This document shows, piece by piece, positions 45,136 to 52,849 of a stretch of 64,000 bases of DNA. Origin of the DNA: Gammaproteobacteria bacterium (GTDB taxonomy: Bacteria > Pseudomonadota > Gammaproteobacteria > Arenicellales > Poriferihabitantaceae); NCBI GenBank assembly GCA_024644945.1, contig JAHEGU010000003.1:62001-126000 (forward strand), read 5' to 3'. Made by a program: the position numbers and the translations under genes. Each line of letters opens with the position of its first letter. Within the stretch, counting starts at the first letter, position 1. The notes under the pieces were generated by a model. It made no database searches, had not been told where the DNA came from, and saw only the letters and a list, made by a program, of their open reading frames with translations.

Positions 45136-46095
45136 TTGGCAGTGAATAAATCAAAACCAAAAATGAATACTTTGTTTGGTGGCAAGACCGAGGGCGGCTT
45201 TCTTGGCCTGCCGGCCGCCGCACCAGGCGGTGCTGCCGATGCAGACATTGTGATAGTGGGGGCTCCCAGCGCCACACCTTATCAATCCGTTGGGCCTTAT
45301 TGTGCCGGAGCGCCTGGGGCTATTCGTTCCGCTCTTGGATGGCCAGGAGCATTAGATCATTACGACTTCGATCTCCATGGAAAAATTCTTGCAGATAAGG
45401 TCCGTGCGGTTGATTGGGGAGATTTGCCGTATGACGATGCTGATTTTGCATCGAACCGTGATTTGATTCGCCGTCAAGTCACTCTTGCACTCGATAGCGG
45501 TGCTGTTCCAATTGTACTCGGTGGGGATGATTCAATTCCTATCCCCGTGCTTCAAGCGTATGAAAGACATGGCCCGATTACAGTGTTTCAGTTGGACGCC
45601 CATATAGACTGGAGGGACGAGGTGTCTGGCGAGAGAATGGGGCTCTCAAGCAATATGCGCAGAGCCTCTGAAATGAATTGGGTGAAAAGCATAATTCAGG
45701 TCGGTGCCAGGGGTATCGGCAGTGCGAGGCCTAGTGATTATCAGGATGCTCTGGATTGGGGTGTGAAATTTTTTCCAATGGAAACCATATTTGAACAAGG
45801 TGTTGATCAAGTTTTGCAAGCAGTGCCGGATAATTCCCCGGTTTTTATCACATTGGATATCGATGTGATGGATCCGGCTACAGTGCCGTCAGTCATTGGG
45901 CCAGCACCAGGTGGTTTCAACTATTGGCAGGTTGTAAATCTTTTCAAAAATCTTGCTCACCGCTCAAAGCTGGTGGGATTCGATCTGGTGGAACTTATGC
46001 CGGCTAACGATATTGGCGCAAGAGGGGCGTTGGTCGCCGCTCGACTAGTGGCGGTGATGTTGGGCCTCATAAGTCGGCAAATTGCCGCCGAGTAA
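45136..46095 (+). CDS. Ureohydrolase (agmatinase/arginase) family protein with altered metal ligand
   Basis: 319 residues from TTG 45136; GTG 45142 and ATG 45163 are alternatives. Ureohydrolase fold motifs are present: GGDDS at 129-133, DAHIDWRD at 154-161 and LDIDVMDP at 240-247. The manganese ligand His of the usual GGDHS is Asp132 here. The other five ligands (Asp154, His156, Asp158, Asp241, Asp243) are intact. Family members hydrolyse guanidino compounds to urea and an amine. It ends 108 bases from a convergent arginine-deiminase-fold gene. The substitution may alter metal preference or substrate. Confidence 0.85.
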   Translation: MAVNKSKPKMNTLFGGKTEGGFLGLPAAAPGGAADADIVIVGAPSATPYQSVGPYCAGAPGAIRSALGWPGALDHYDFDLHGKILADKVRAVDWGDLPYDDADFASNRDLIRRQVTLALDSGAVPIVLGGDDSIPIPVLQAYERHGPITVFQLDAHIDWRDEVSGERMGLSSNMRRASEMNWVKSIIQVGARGIGSARPSDYQDALDWGVKFFPMETIFEQGVDQVLQAVPDNSPVFITLDIDVMDPATVPSVIGPAPGGFNYWQVVNLFKNLAHRSKLVGFDLVELMPANDIGARGALVAARLVAVMLGLISRQIAAE

Positions 46096-46203
46096 TCCAT
46101 TCGGGGTTATGCGTTATTTTTTCGTGCCTGGTGTTTGGTGCAAACTAAGGTGGGGAATCGATTAATTAAAAGTGCCTTTACTGCAACCGACTCGTCAAAT
46201 TTG

Positions 46204-47136
46204 TTAGACCGGATCGCGACGTAACGGTTGACACATACAATGAACACCGCCGCCTGCTCGAGTGAATTGAGTCATGTCCGGGTCGTATACAGTGAATCCT
46301 GCGGCGCGCATTTTCGCATTTAAGTCTTTAGCCCCTAATGTCGAAAGTACCTTGTCATTTCCCAGCGCAACAACATTGCAACCAAGCGCCATGGTTTCTT
46401 CGAAAGTGGCAGGAATGATTTCTATGTTTTTTGATTTGAGCCAGTCGACCACATCGTCTTCGGTGGTCTCGAGACACACGGCCGCGCACTGCTCGCTTAG
46501 CATGCACACCATCAGGTCGATGTGGACGTAGAAGGAATCGATGGGTGCGAACTTTATTTCCCAGCCTTCCGCAGTGAACCAATCTGCAACCTGTTTAGCG
46601 GCTACGCCCTCAGATCGATGGTCCGTATAACCAATTAGTGCAATGCCAGGCTTGATGATATTGAAGTCGCCGCCCTCAAAATTTCCGGCGGACACCATGT
46701 CATAAACAGGAATGTCATTTTCAAGATAGAAGCGCAGTGCCGCCGCATATTCTCCCCGGCGACGGGGATTTGCCAGCTGACAAATTACTGCGCCGTAGGG
46801 CGTCATAAATGATGAATCTCGCGCATAGACCTGCATGCATGTGGCAGTGTCAACTGGCAGGAAATGGCAGGACACGCCCGCATCCTGATATGCCTCGACC
46901 ATTTCAATGTGCTGCTTTAACGCAAGCTCACGATCGAAGCGGTAACCCTTTCTCAACGAGTCGCGCACAAGTGAGCTGTATTCAGCGTTCTCCGGACCCA
47001 GCCAGTCAAAAGATTCCGCTGAGCCAAGGAGCACATCACGCAGTGGTCCCGTTTCCGACTTGAGATACCAGCGAGTCATTTCTTGCGTTCCACCACCATT
47101 GACTCTAACGCGGAGGGAAGGGTTTAGATCTGACAT
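46204..47136 (-). CDS. Amidinotransferase/dimethylargininase-like guanidine-modifying hydrolase
   Basis: 310 residues. The pentein-fold signatures are SAGNFEGGDFNII near 155, FYVHIDLMVCML (catalytic His) near 205, and the C-terminal GGGVHCMCQPLRRDP with Cys300 as the nucleophile. This pattern fits N-dimethylarginine dimethylaminohydrolases, arginine deiminase-like proteins and amidinotransferases. It would convert a guanidino compound to a ureido product or transfer the amidino group. The convergent neighbour is a ureohydrolase, so the two may work on related guanidines. Confidence 0.85.
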   Translation of the reverse strand: MSDLNPSLRVRVNGGGTQEMTRWYLKSETGPLRDVLLGSAESFDWLGPENAEYSSLVRDSLRKGYRFDRELALKQHIEMVEAYQDAGVSCHFLPVDTATCMQVYARDSSFMTPYGAVICQLANPRRRGEYAAALRFYLENDIPVYDMVSAGNFEGGDFNIIKPGIALIGYTDHRSEGVAAKQVADWFTAEGWEIKFAPIDSFYVHIDLMVCMLSEQCAAVCLETTEDDVVDWLKSKNIEIIPATFEETMALGCNVVALGNDKVLSTLGAKDLNAKMRAAGFTVYDPDMTQFTRAGGGVHCMCQPLRRDPV

Positions 47137-47263
47137 GTTGCGCTCGCTTAACTAGGTAATGTTTGGGTATTTGACACCATTTGATGGCGCTTGAACAAGC
47201 GACGAACCTTAAATTGCGCGTCTTATTACTGGACTACCTTTGGTTTTTTATCGGATTCGTACT

Positions 47264-47650
47264 TTAATAAGACGTTTCCAGCATTTCGCCCTTAAAACTG
47301 GCTTCGATTCTGAGGCCGGAAGGGTCTCGAAAGAATATTTGGGTTGTCTGAATCGCAGGGACGTAGTTGGTTTGGTAATCGATGTTACACATTCTTAAGT
47401 TCGATACAAACTGCGACAAACCTGTTACGCTGAAGGCAACATGATCCAGGAAGCCAGTATTATCATTTTGGCTGGCCGAGTCATTGATTGTCAGGTGAAT
47501 CTGAGGTTTGTCATCTGAGTAAAGCCAGTATCCTTTGCTATTAAAATCAGGCCTGAAGCCCACGTTAAATCCAAATACATCACAATAGAAATTGCTGACT
47601 TTATCAATGATTTCACCCGGTGCGCTGATATTGATATGGTCGATAAGCAT
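47264..47650 (-). CDS. VOC-family (glyoxalase/bleomycin resistance-like) protein
   Basis: 128 residues forming one VOC unit with two beta-alpha-beta-beta-beta modules. IDHINISAPGEIIDKVSNFYCDVFGF opens it and FLDHVAFSVTGLSQFVSNLR followed by FFRDPSGLRIEASF closes it. Putative metal ligands His5 (DHINI), His in QIHL, His in LDHVA and Glu in RIEAS are in place, so an active dioxygenase, isomerase or lyase is possible. It is on the same strand as the deiminase-fold gene with a 128-base gap upstream of which no gene lies. Confidence 0.82.
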   Translation of the reverse strand: MLIDHINISAPGEIIDKVSNFYCDVFGFNVGFRPDFNSKGYWLYSDDKPQIHLTINDSASQNDNTGFLDHVAFSVTGLSQFVSNLRMCNIDYQTNYVPAIQTTQIFFRDPSGLRIEASFKGEMLETSY

Positions 47651-47838
47651 AGGTTATAGAAAGGGCTGAGACATAGGCCTGATTCGCATTTATCTTTACC
47701 ATTCTATCCTACCGCAAATCTGTTTTTCGTCCGCGCTTCAACTGATATATTTCGGTATTGTTACAGAAGCGCTGACCAGATTGCTCAATTGCATAGCGTT
47801 CCGCATTATTTTCCCGTAATAAATATCTCTCAGAATCG

Positions 47839-48804
47839 TTGATGATGGATACTACTCTGATCAAGACGCTTGTCGTGTCCATTGCTCTAATAGTGGCTAC
47901 GCTACTGATCTATCCTTATTTCAAGGATAGCTCTCGTGGTCCGATTGCTGAGTGGCATATGATAAATGTCAATATCGGGGGTCAGCAGGGGGATGCGAAC
48001 TTACTGGTTGTTGGAGAACAGGTTGTCATGATAGATGCCGGTAAAAACGAAATTGGGTATTCGGCAGTGATTCCCTATCTGGAGAAGTTTGGGATCGAGC
48101 AGATCGATCATTTTTTTATATCCAACCCTGGTGACGCCTACTACGGAGGCATGGTTGCAATTCTTGACTCAGGTATTCCGATCGCCAGGATTTATCATCA
48201 CCGGAACGCGGAACTGGCGATAAATTCAGAACAATATCGTCGCTGGTTCATAGAGTCACTTCAATTTGCGGCGGATAAAGGCTCGGAAGTAATAGCGGTT
48301 GGGCAAGGTTTTACAGTGGATTTGCCAAGCGATAGCCGCATAGAGGTGGTGTATGCGCAGGAAGGCGCACAGATTAGAAATGGAAAACCTATGATCGATG
48401 GCTCCCTAATCGTTAAATTTGAGGTTTCCGAGTCGAGCGTTTTATTCTCCGCTGATGCCGATCGCCGGCTCGGAAAATCTCTTTCCGATCTGCCAGGTAT
48501 ACGAGCCGAATTTTTAAAAATGCCCCATCCTGGAGAGGATAACCCGGCGCCTGCCAGATTCTACGACGCAGTTAATCCCGACTTTGTGTTGGTTCCAGGC
48601 CCCAAGCGCCGATGGTGCGGTGACGCTGGCAGGGTTGCCAGAGAATGGACAATTAGAAAGCAGGTGCCTACGTGGGTGACGGGCTCTAATGGACACATAC
48701 GCGTAATCTGGCGACCCGGCGAAGTCTTAATCGCGCCACAGTATGACGATGGCAGGTGTAAGCTGAAGACCTTTGGTAGCGTGCAGGTTAAAAGAGAAAG
48801 CTGA
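47839..48804 (+). CDS. Membrane-anchored ComEC-like beta-lactamase-fold protein lacking metal ligands
   Basis: 321 residues with one N-terminal membrane helix (about 8-26). The fold matches the ComEC beta-lactamase-like domain: VNIGGQQGDANLLVVGEQVVMIDAG then VIPYLEKFGIEQIDHFFIS. Where active relatives have HxHxDHxGG, this protein has SNPGDAYYGGM (residues 95-105), and the later histidines are mostly missing, so the metal site is lost. A second-half KMPHPGEDN segment keeps the fold. It probably has a binding rather than hydrolytic role. Stand-alone gene. Confidence 0.72.
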   Translation: MMMDTTLIKTLVVSIALIVATLLIYPYFKDSSRGPIAEWHMINVNIGGQQGDANLLVVGEQVVMIDAGKNEIGYSAVIPYLEKFGIEQIDHFFISNPGDAYYGGMVAILDSGIPIARIYHHRNAELAINSEQYRRWFIESLQFAADKGSEVIAVGQGFTVDLPSDSRIEVVYAQEGAQIRNGKPMIDGSLIVKFEVSESSVLFSADADRRLGKSLSDLPGIRAEFLKMPHPGEDNPAPARFYDAVNPDFVLVPGPKRRWCGDAGRVAREWTIRKQVPTWVTGSNGHIRVIWRPGEVLIAPQYDDGRCKLKTFGSVQVKRES

Positions 48805-48892
48805 ACGATATTGATTTACGCATTTCAGTGTGTGCGGATTTTGAGTAGATTCGCCAGTTGTTAGACATTGTATCACCAGGCATCACAGGTTA

Positions 48893-49402
48893 TCACTGGG
48901 TAACTGAGCCATATGCTCGCTCGGTATAAATCAACGGCGAACCGCTATCTGAAACGAAAATATCCTCTGTCTCTCCAAATAGAACGTAGTGCGTACCCAC
49001 TCTGATGTTTGAGACCAGACGACAATCAAAGGATACAAGTGCATCGATCACGCTGGGTGCTCCGGTGACTTGGGTTGTCCATTTTGCGCATTCGAATTTC
49101 TCATTAACTTTATTATCTGATCTGCCTGCGAATGTCTCGGAGATGTGAGTTTGACTGTCTCTTAGTACGTTGACACAAAAGACGCCATTCTGAATAATTT
49201 TCTCCGCGGCAGGGCTCAGATAATGGACACAAACCAGCAGGGTGGGCTTGCTGGTGTCTGCGGATACTGGGGACATTGCTGATACGGTGACGCCTGCACG
49301 ACCTGCGTCACCATCCGTGGTCACAACATTAACAGTACACGCCGCGCGACTCATGCCGCTTAAAAAGTGATCGCGTAGTGCAGGGTTATTTTCTATATTC
49401 AC
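48893..49402 (-). CDS. Flavin reductase (HpaC/RutF-like), single domain
   Basis: 169 residues, normal length for a two-component monooxygenase reductase. It reads AACTVNVVTTDG, GVTVSAMSPVSAD, NGVFCVNVLRD, FECAKWTTQVTGAP and GTHYVLFGETEDI, nearly matching residues 1-168 of the fusion at 11519 (about 75% identity by eye). It would reduce FMN or FAD with NAD(P)H and feed the luciferase-like monooxygenase two genes upstream. Its ATG overlaps the stop of the preceding small gene (ATGA), so it is translationally coupled. Last gene of the GntR-led operon. Confidence 0.9.
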   Translation of the reverse strand: MNIENNPALRDHFLSGMSRAACTVNVVTTDGDAGRAGVTVSAMSPVSADTSKPTLLVCVHYLSPAAEKIIQNGVFCVNVLRDSQTHISETFAGRSDNKVNEKFECAKWTTQVTGAPSVIDALVSFDCRLVSNIRVGTHYVLFGETEDIFVSDSGSPLIYTERAYGSVTQ

Positions 49403-49713
49403 TTGGGTCGGATTTCCACATGCGCCTTGATTCTCTTGGTGGCCATGTCAGAATACCCATATGGTTCGACTTTTTTGAGCATATCCCAGAATCCATTGAC
49501 CCATTGCGGGTCATCGCTTTGTGGCGATAGCTCAATGACTGAACTCGCATTGATCCAGAAGTGATCGTTGTCTATTGGCTCAGCTATATTAGACAGCGCC
49601 GAAGAAGCATCTGCCCCTTCAGGGGCATTGGCATGTTCCACCACGCAAAAGCTTTTCATTTCTTCGTGTTCTTGCAGGGACAGAGAGCCATCATCCGCTA
49701 TAAGTAGATACAT
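49399..49713 (-). CDS. Small hypothetical protein in monooxygenase operon
   Basis: 104 residues, acidic, no signal or membrane segment. It begins MYLLIADDGSLSLQEHEEMKSF and continues with a region rich in Asp/Asn/Ser before a HVEIRPK end. Its start region resembles a ferredoxin-like beta-alpha-beta fold by eye, but I know of no family. It lies 53 bases after the luciferase-like gene and overlaps the reductase start by 4 bases, so the three are made together. It might be an accessory or regulatory subunit; this is inference. Confidence 0.7.
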   Translation of the reverse strand: MYLLIADDGSLSLQEHEEMKSFCVVEHANAPEGADASSALSNIAEPIDNDHFWINASSVIELSPQSDDPQWVNGFWDMLKKVEPYGYSDMATKRIKAHVEIRPK

Positions 49714-49766
49714 GTAATCACCTCACTTTGTTATAGTGTTTGGAAAAAAAATGACGACGGATTACG

Positions 49767-50804
49767 TTAGGCGAATGCCGGAATTACTTCAGAACAAAAA
49801 AGTTCAAGAGATCTTTTTTGCTCCTTCAGTCCTAATCCCATGCTCGCATAATAAATAAACTCGTCTACGCCTAGTTCCTGATAGCGTTTCAGTTTTGCAA
49901 CGACCTCATCGGGAGTGCCGAACATCAGATTCTCACTGAGCATTTGAGGGTTGTAGTTATCTCGATTAGCAAGGCTTTCAAGGTCGACCTGCTTTGGAAA
50001 CCCGTTTTTCACATCTCCGAGGTTCTGGAACAGGTTTTCGAACTGACCAAACTGACGCTGGGCCGCCCTGACGGGAACCTCCCAATCTTTCTTACTATCG
50101 TATAGCGCGGTATGGCGCATCATGGCAAATTTCGGTCGGTCACATCCCGGGTTAGCCTCCATTGCTTCATCGAGTCGAGACTTGTAGAGCTCAGCCTCTG
50201 AAAACGGACGTGTGAGAGGCCATGACATAATGTGATAACCGTGTTTAACCGCATAGTCATAGGTGATCGGCGCTCGTGCTGCGATCCAGATCGGAGGATG
50301 TGGCTTTTGTAAGGGTTTTGGCACCGATGTAGAAGTTGGAAAGGACCAGAACTCGCCATTGTGTTCATAGTCGCCCGCCCATAGCGCTTTGACCGCGGGT
50401 AACATTTCATGCATGTAGCGCCATGCGTCGGATTGTTTCAACCCAGGATGCATGCGGTCAAATTCGCGTTGATATGCACCCGAACCAATCCCGAATTCGA
50501 GTCGACCACCGCTGATCAGGTCGGTGAATGCGGCTTCACCCGCAAGATTAATAGGGTGCCAATAGGGCGCAACCGCGACTGCTGTACCCAAGCGAACTCT
50601 TTCGGTATGGGCGGCCCACCAGGTCAAGATTTGAAATGGGTTTGGCGCAATAGTCATCTCCAAGGCATGATGCTCTGCCGCCCACACAATAGTAAAGCCG
50701 CCCTGATCGGCCATCTGGACCATCTCCAGAGTATGGCGTTGGACGTCGGCCATATCCAGGCTGTCATCGGTACGTTCAAGGTTGATTGCCATCTGAAATT
50801 TCAT
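49767..50804 (-). CDS. Luciferase-like flavin-dependent monooxygenase
   Basis: I start at ATG 50804 with AAGGT in front; ATG 50825 adds seven residues. 345 residues: the bacterial luciferase barrel opens MKFQMAINLERTDDS and contains IVWAAEHHALE, RVRLGTAVAVAPYWHPINLAGEAAFTDLISGGRLEFGIGSG in parts, and PHPPIWIAARAP, the hallmarks of LLM oxidoreductases. These two-component enzymes use FMNH2 and oxygen to hydroxylate, desulfonate or Baeyer-Villiger oxidise small molecules. Its reductase is two genes downstream. It belongs to the operon starting with the GntR gene. Confidence 0.88.
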   Translation of the reverse strand: MKFQMAINLERTDDSLDMADVQRHTLEMVQMADQGGFTIVWAAEHHALEMTIAPNPFQILTWWAAHTERVRLGTAVAVAPYWHPINLAGEAAFTDLISGGRLEFGIGSGAYQREFDRMHPGLKQSDAWRYMHEMLPAVKALWAGDYEHNGEFWSFPTSTSVPKPLQKPHPPIWIAARAPITYDYAVKHGYHIMSWPLTRPFSEAELYKSRLDEAMEANPGCDRPKFAMMRHTALYDSKKDWEVPVRAAQRQFGQFENLFQNLGDVKNGFPKQVDLESLANRDNYNPQMLSENLMFGTPDEVVAKLKRYQELGVDEFIYYASMGLGLKEQKRSLELFCSEVIPAFA

Positions 50805-50936
50805 CTTGTTTACCTTTTTAATCATGTTTCTAAAGTGTGAGCGCGGTGACTAGTTTCTGGGCGCACTCGATTATGCACGGCGGATGCAGATCGTGCATGG
50901 ATTCAGGCGAAAATATCCCGCAGAATTTAGATACCA

Positions 50937-52418
50937 TTAACGTGCCACAAACTGGCTGCCAAGTGGCTCATCAGACGTGTTCATCCAAACTGTTTTAGGG
51001 CGAGTGTAATCGTACATTGCCTGAAACCCGCTTTCACGCCCGTGCCCTGAACCTTTCATGCCTCCGAATTCTGCGATTGGCGATACCGCGCGATAAGTAT
51101 TCACCCAGACGATACCGGCCTTCACCGCTTTGACCATCCGCAGCGAGCGAGCACTGTCACGGGTAAATATGCCTGCCGCCAGGCCATGTTTTGTAGTATT
51201 TGCTAGTCGAATAGCGTCGTCTTCGTCTTTAAATCGCAGGACGCTCAGTACGGGCCCGAACAATTCCGTATCAACAATTCTTAGCGCCTGATCAGGGCAG
51301 TCAATGATGGTTGGTTGGTAGAACAGACCTTGCAGATCTTTTACTCGTTTGCCACCGCACAATATTCTGCCGCCTTCAGCTTTCGCATGGGCAACCTCAC
51401 GTTCAATGTTCTCAAGCTGCCCTGCAGTGCAAAGTGGACCCATTTCAGTATCTTCCGAGAGGGGATCGCCAATCTTGATTTGCTTAGCCATGGTCGTCAT
51501 CTGGCTGAGAAAATCGTCCGCAATTTGTTCCTGTAAATACAGTCTGGATCCGGCAACACAGCTTTGTCCGGCAGCTCCAAATATTGCGCCAAGAGCGCCG
51601 TTTACGGCACTCCCGATATCAACATCGTCAAAGACGATAAAAGGAGATTTACCACCCAGTTCCAAAGAAACCTGCGCGAAATTATTGGTAGAGTTATGCA
51701 GCACATGTTCAGCTGCGATTGGTCCGCCGGTAAACGATATTCTTGCTACGAGCGGGTGCGAGGTGAGAGCTTTACCGCAGGGATCGCCGTGGCCGGTTAC
51801 AATATTGACCACCCCTGGCGGAATCCCGGCCTGTTCAATCAGGCGCCCAAATTCCAGCATAGCTGCTGAAGCATGTTCGGAAGCCTTGAGAACGATTGTG
51901 TTTCCCGCTGCCAGCGCAGGGCCAATTTTCACTGCACTTAAAAACAACTGCGAGTTCCAGGGTACCACTGCGGCAACCACACCTAATGGTTCACGGTGGG
52001 TGAAGACAAACATATCGGGTTTGTCGATTGGCAACGTCTCACCACTTATTTTATCGGCGCAGCCCGCGTAAAATTGAAAGAACTCAGCGATGTATTTTGC
52101 CTGCCACCGGGTTTCCTTATACATTTTTCCGGTATCGATTGCTTCGATTCTGCCAAGCGATTCGGAATGGGTTGCCAGCAGGTCGGCGAGATTGCGTAAA
52201 CAGCGGCCGCGTTCGGTAGGCGTCATTTTCGACCACGGTCCTTCGTTAAACGCACGATCTGCAGCCTTTACCGCAGATTCGACATCTTGCTCGCTTGCTT
52301 CCTGAATGCGAGACCATACATCGCCAGTGGCGGGGTTAACGCTGTCGAACGTTTTGCCGTCAGAGGAATTGACCCATGCGCCGTCGATAAGCATCTGGTA
52401 GTGTTGAATTTCACTCAT
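50937..52418 (-). CDS. NAD(P)-dependent aldehyde dehydrogenase
   Basis: 493 residues, the usual ALDH length. The glutamate motif LELGGKSP and the nucleophile Cys287 in GQSCVAGSR are intact; the cofactor motif FTGGPIAAEHVL is a variant of the FTGS segment. It oxidises an aldehyde to the acid. Within the GntR operon it lies 52 bases after the CMD gene and 132 bases before the luciferase-like gene. It could act on betaine aldehyde or on the aldehyde formed by the monooxygenase; the substrate cannot be decided. Confidence 0.92.
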   Translation of the reverse strand: MSEIQHYQMLIDGAWVNSSDGKTFDSVNPATGDVWSRIQEASEQDVESAVKAADRAFNEGPWSKMTPTERGRCLRNLADLLATHSESLGRIEAIDTGKMYKETRWQAKYIAEFFQFYAGCADKISGETLPIDKPDMFVFTHREPLGVVAAVVPWNSQLFLSAVKIGPALAAGNTIVLKASEHASAAMLEFGRLIEQAGIPPGVVNIVTGHGDPCGKALTSHPLVARISFTGGPIAAEHVLHNSTNNFAQVSLELGGKSPFIVFDDVDIGSAVNGALGAIFGAAGQSCVAGSRLYLQEQIADDFLSQMTTMAKQIKIGDPLSEDTEMGPLCTAGQLENIEREVAHAKAEGGRILCGGKRVKDLQGLFYQPTIIDCPDQALRIVDTELFGPVLSVLRFKDEDDAIRLANTTKHGLAAGIFTRDSARSLRMVKAVKAGIVWVNTYRAVSPIAEFGGMKGSGHGRESGFQAMYDYTRPKTVWMNTSDEPLGSQFVAR

Positions 52419-52470
52419 CGCGCTCGTTCACTAATTAAGTTAGAAATTTGCTTTTGCTTGTACTACTAGA

Positions 52471-52842
52471 TTATGAATCACTCTTGGAAACCTCTTCCAA
52501 TAATATTGGAATTGCCAAATTGCAGGAGTGAATACCCATCACGGTGGTAAGTTGTATGGTTTCCAGTATTTCTTCCTTGGTTGCACCAGCCTTTATCGCG
52601 TTTTGTATATGTCGCCGCACGCCCGGTCCATAGAGGTGAGTGGTAGCGGCGTTGATCGCAACTAAAATGAGCTCTTTAAATTTTTGCGGAAGAGGCCCCT
52701 CTCTATGCGGGATACTTCGAAAAGCTAGATACGCTTCAAGAAAATCTGGATCCATTTCTTTAAGCTGATCCCAGATCGGATTCCAGTCGCCTTTGGCCCG
52801 GTGATCCTCAGTATGAGGGAAAGACTGATCTTGATTTGCCAT
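52471..52842 (-). CDS. Carboxymuconolactone decarboxylase/AhpD-fold protein
   Basis: I start at ATG 52842, 7 bases after the TPP gene stop; the longer frame begins inside that gene. 123 residues. The CMD core reads LPQKFKELILVAINAATTHLYGPGVRRHIQNAIKAGATKEEILETIQLTTVMG in pieces, with the His of the RRHI segment. The AhpD CxxC pair is not present, so it is not a peroxidase-type member. It may decarboxylate a lactone or act as an isomerase-like helper in ring or chain cleavage products. Its substrate is unknown. Confidence 0.85.
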   Translation of the reverse strand: MANQDQSFPHTEDHRAKGDWNPIWDQLKEMDPDFLEAYLAFRSIPHREGPLPQKFKELILVAINAATTHLYGPGVRRHIQNAIKAGATKEEILETIQLTTVMGIHSCNLAIPILLEEVSKSDS

Positions 52843-52849
52843 AAGATAT

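Noticed and set aside
45068-45277. Minus-strand ORF overlapping the ureohydrolase start
   Set aside because: It overlaps a clearly conserved gene and has no family signal.
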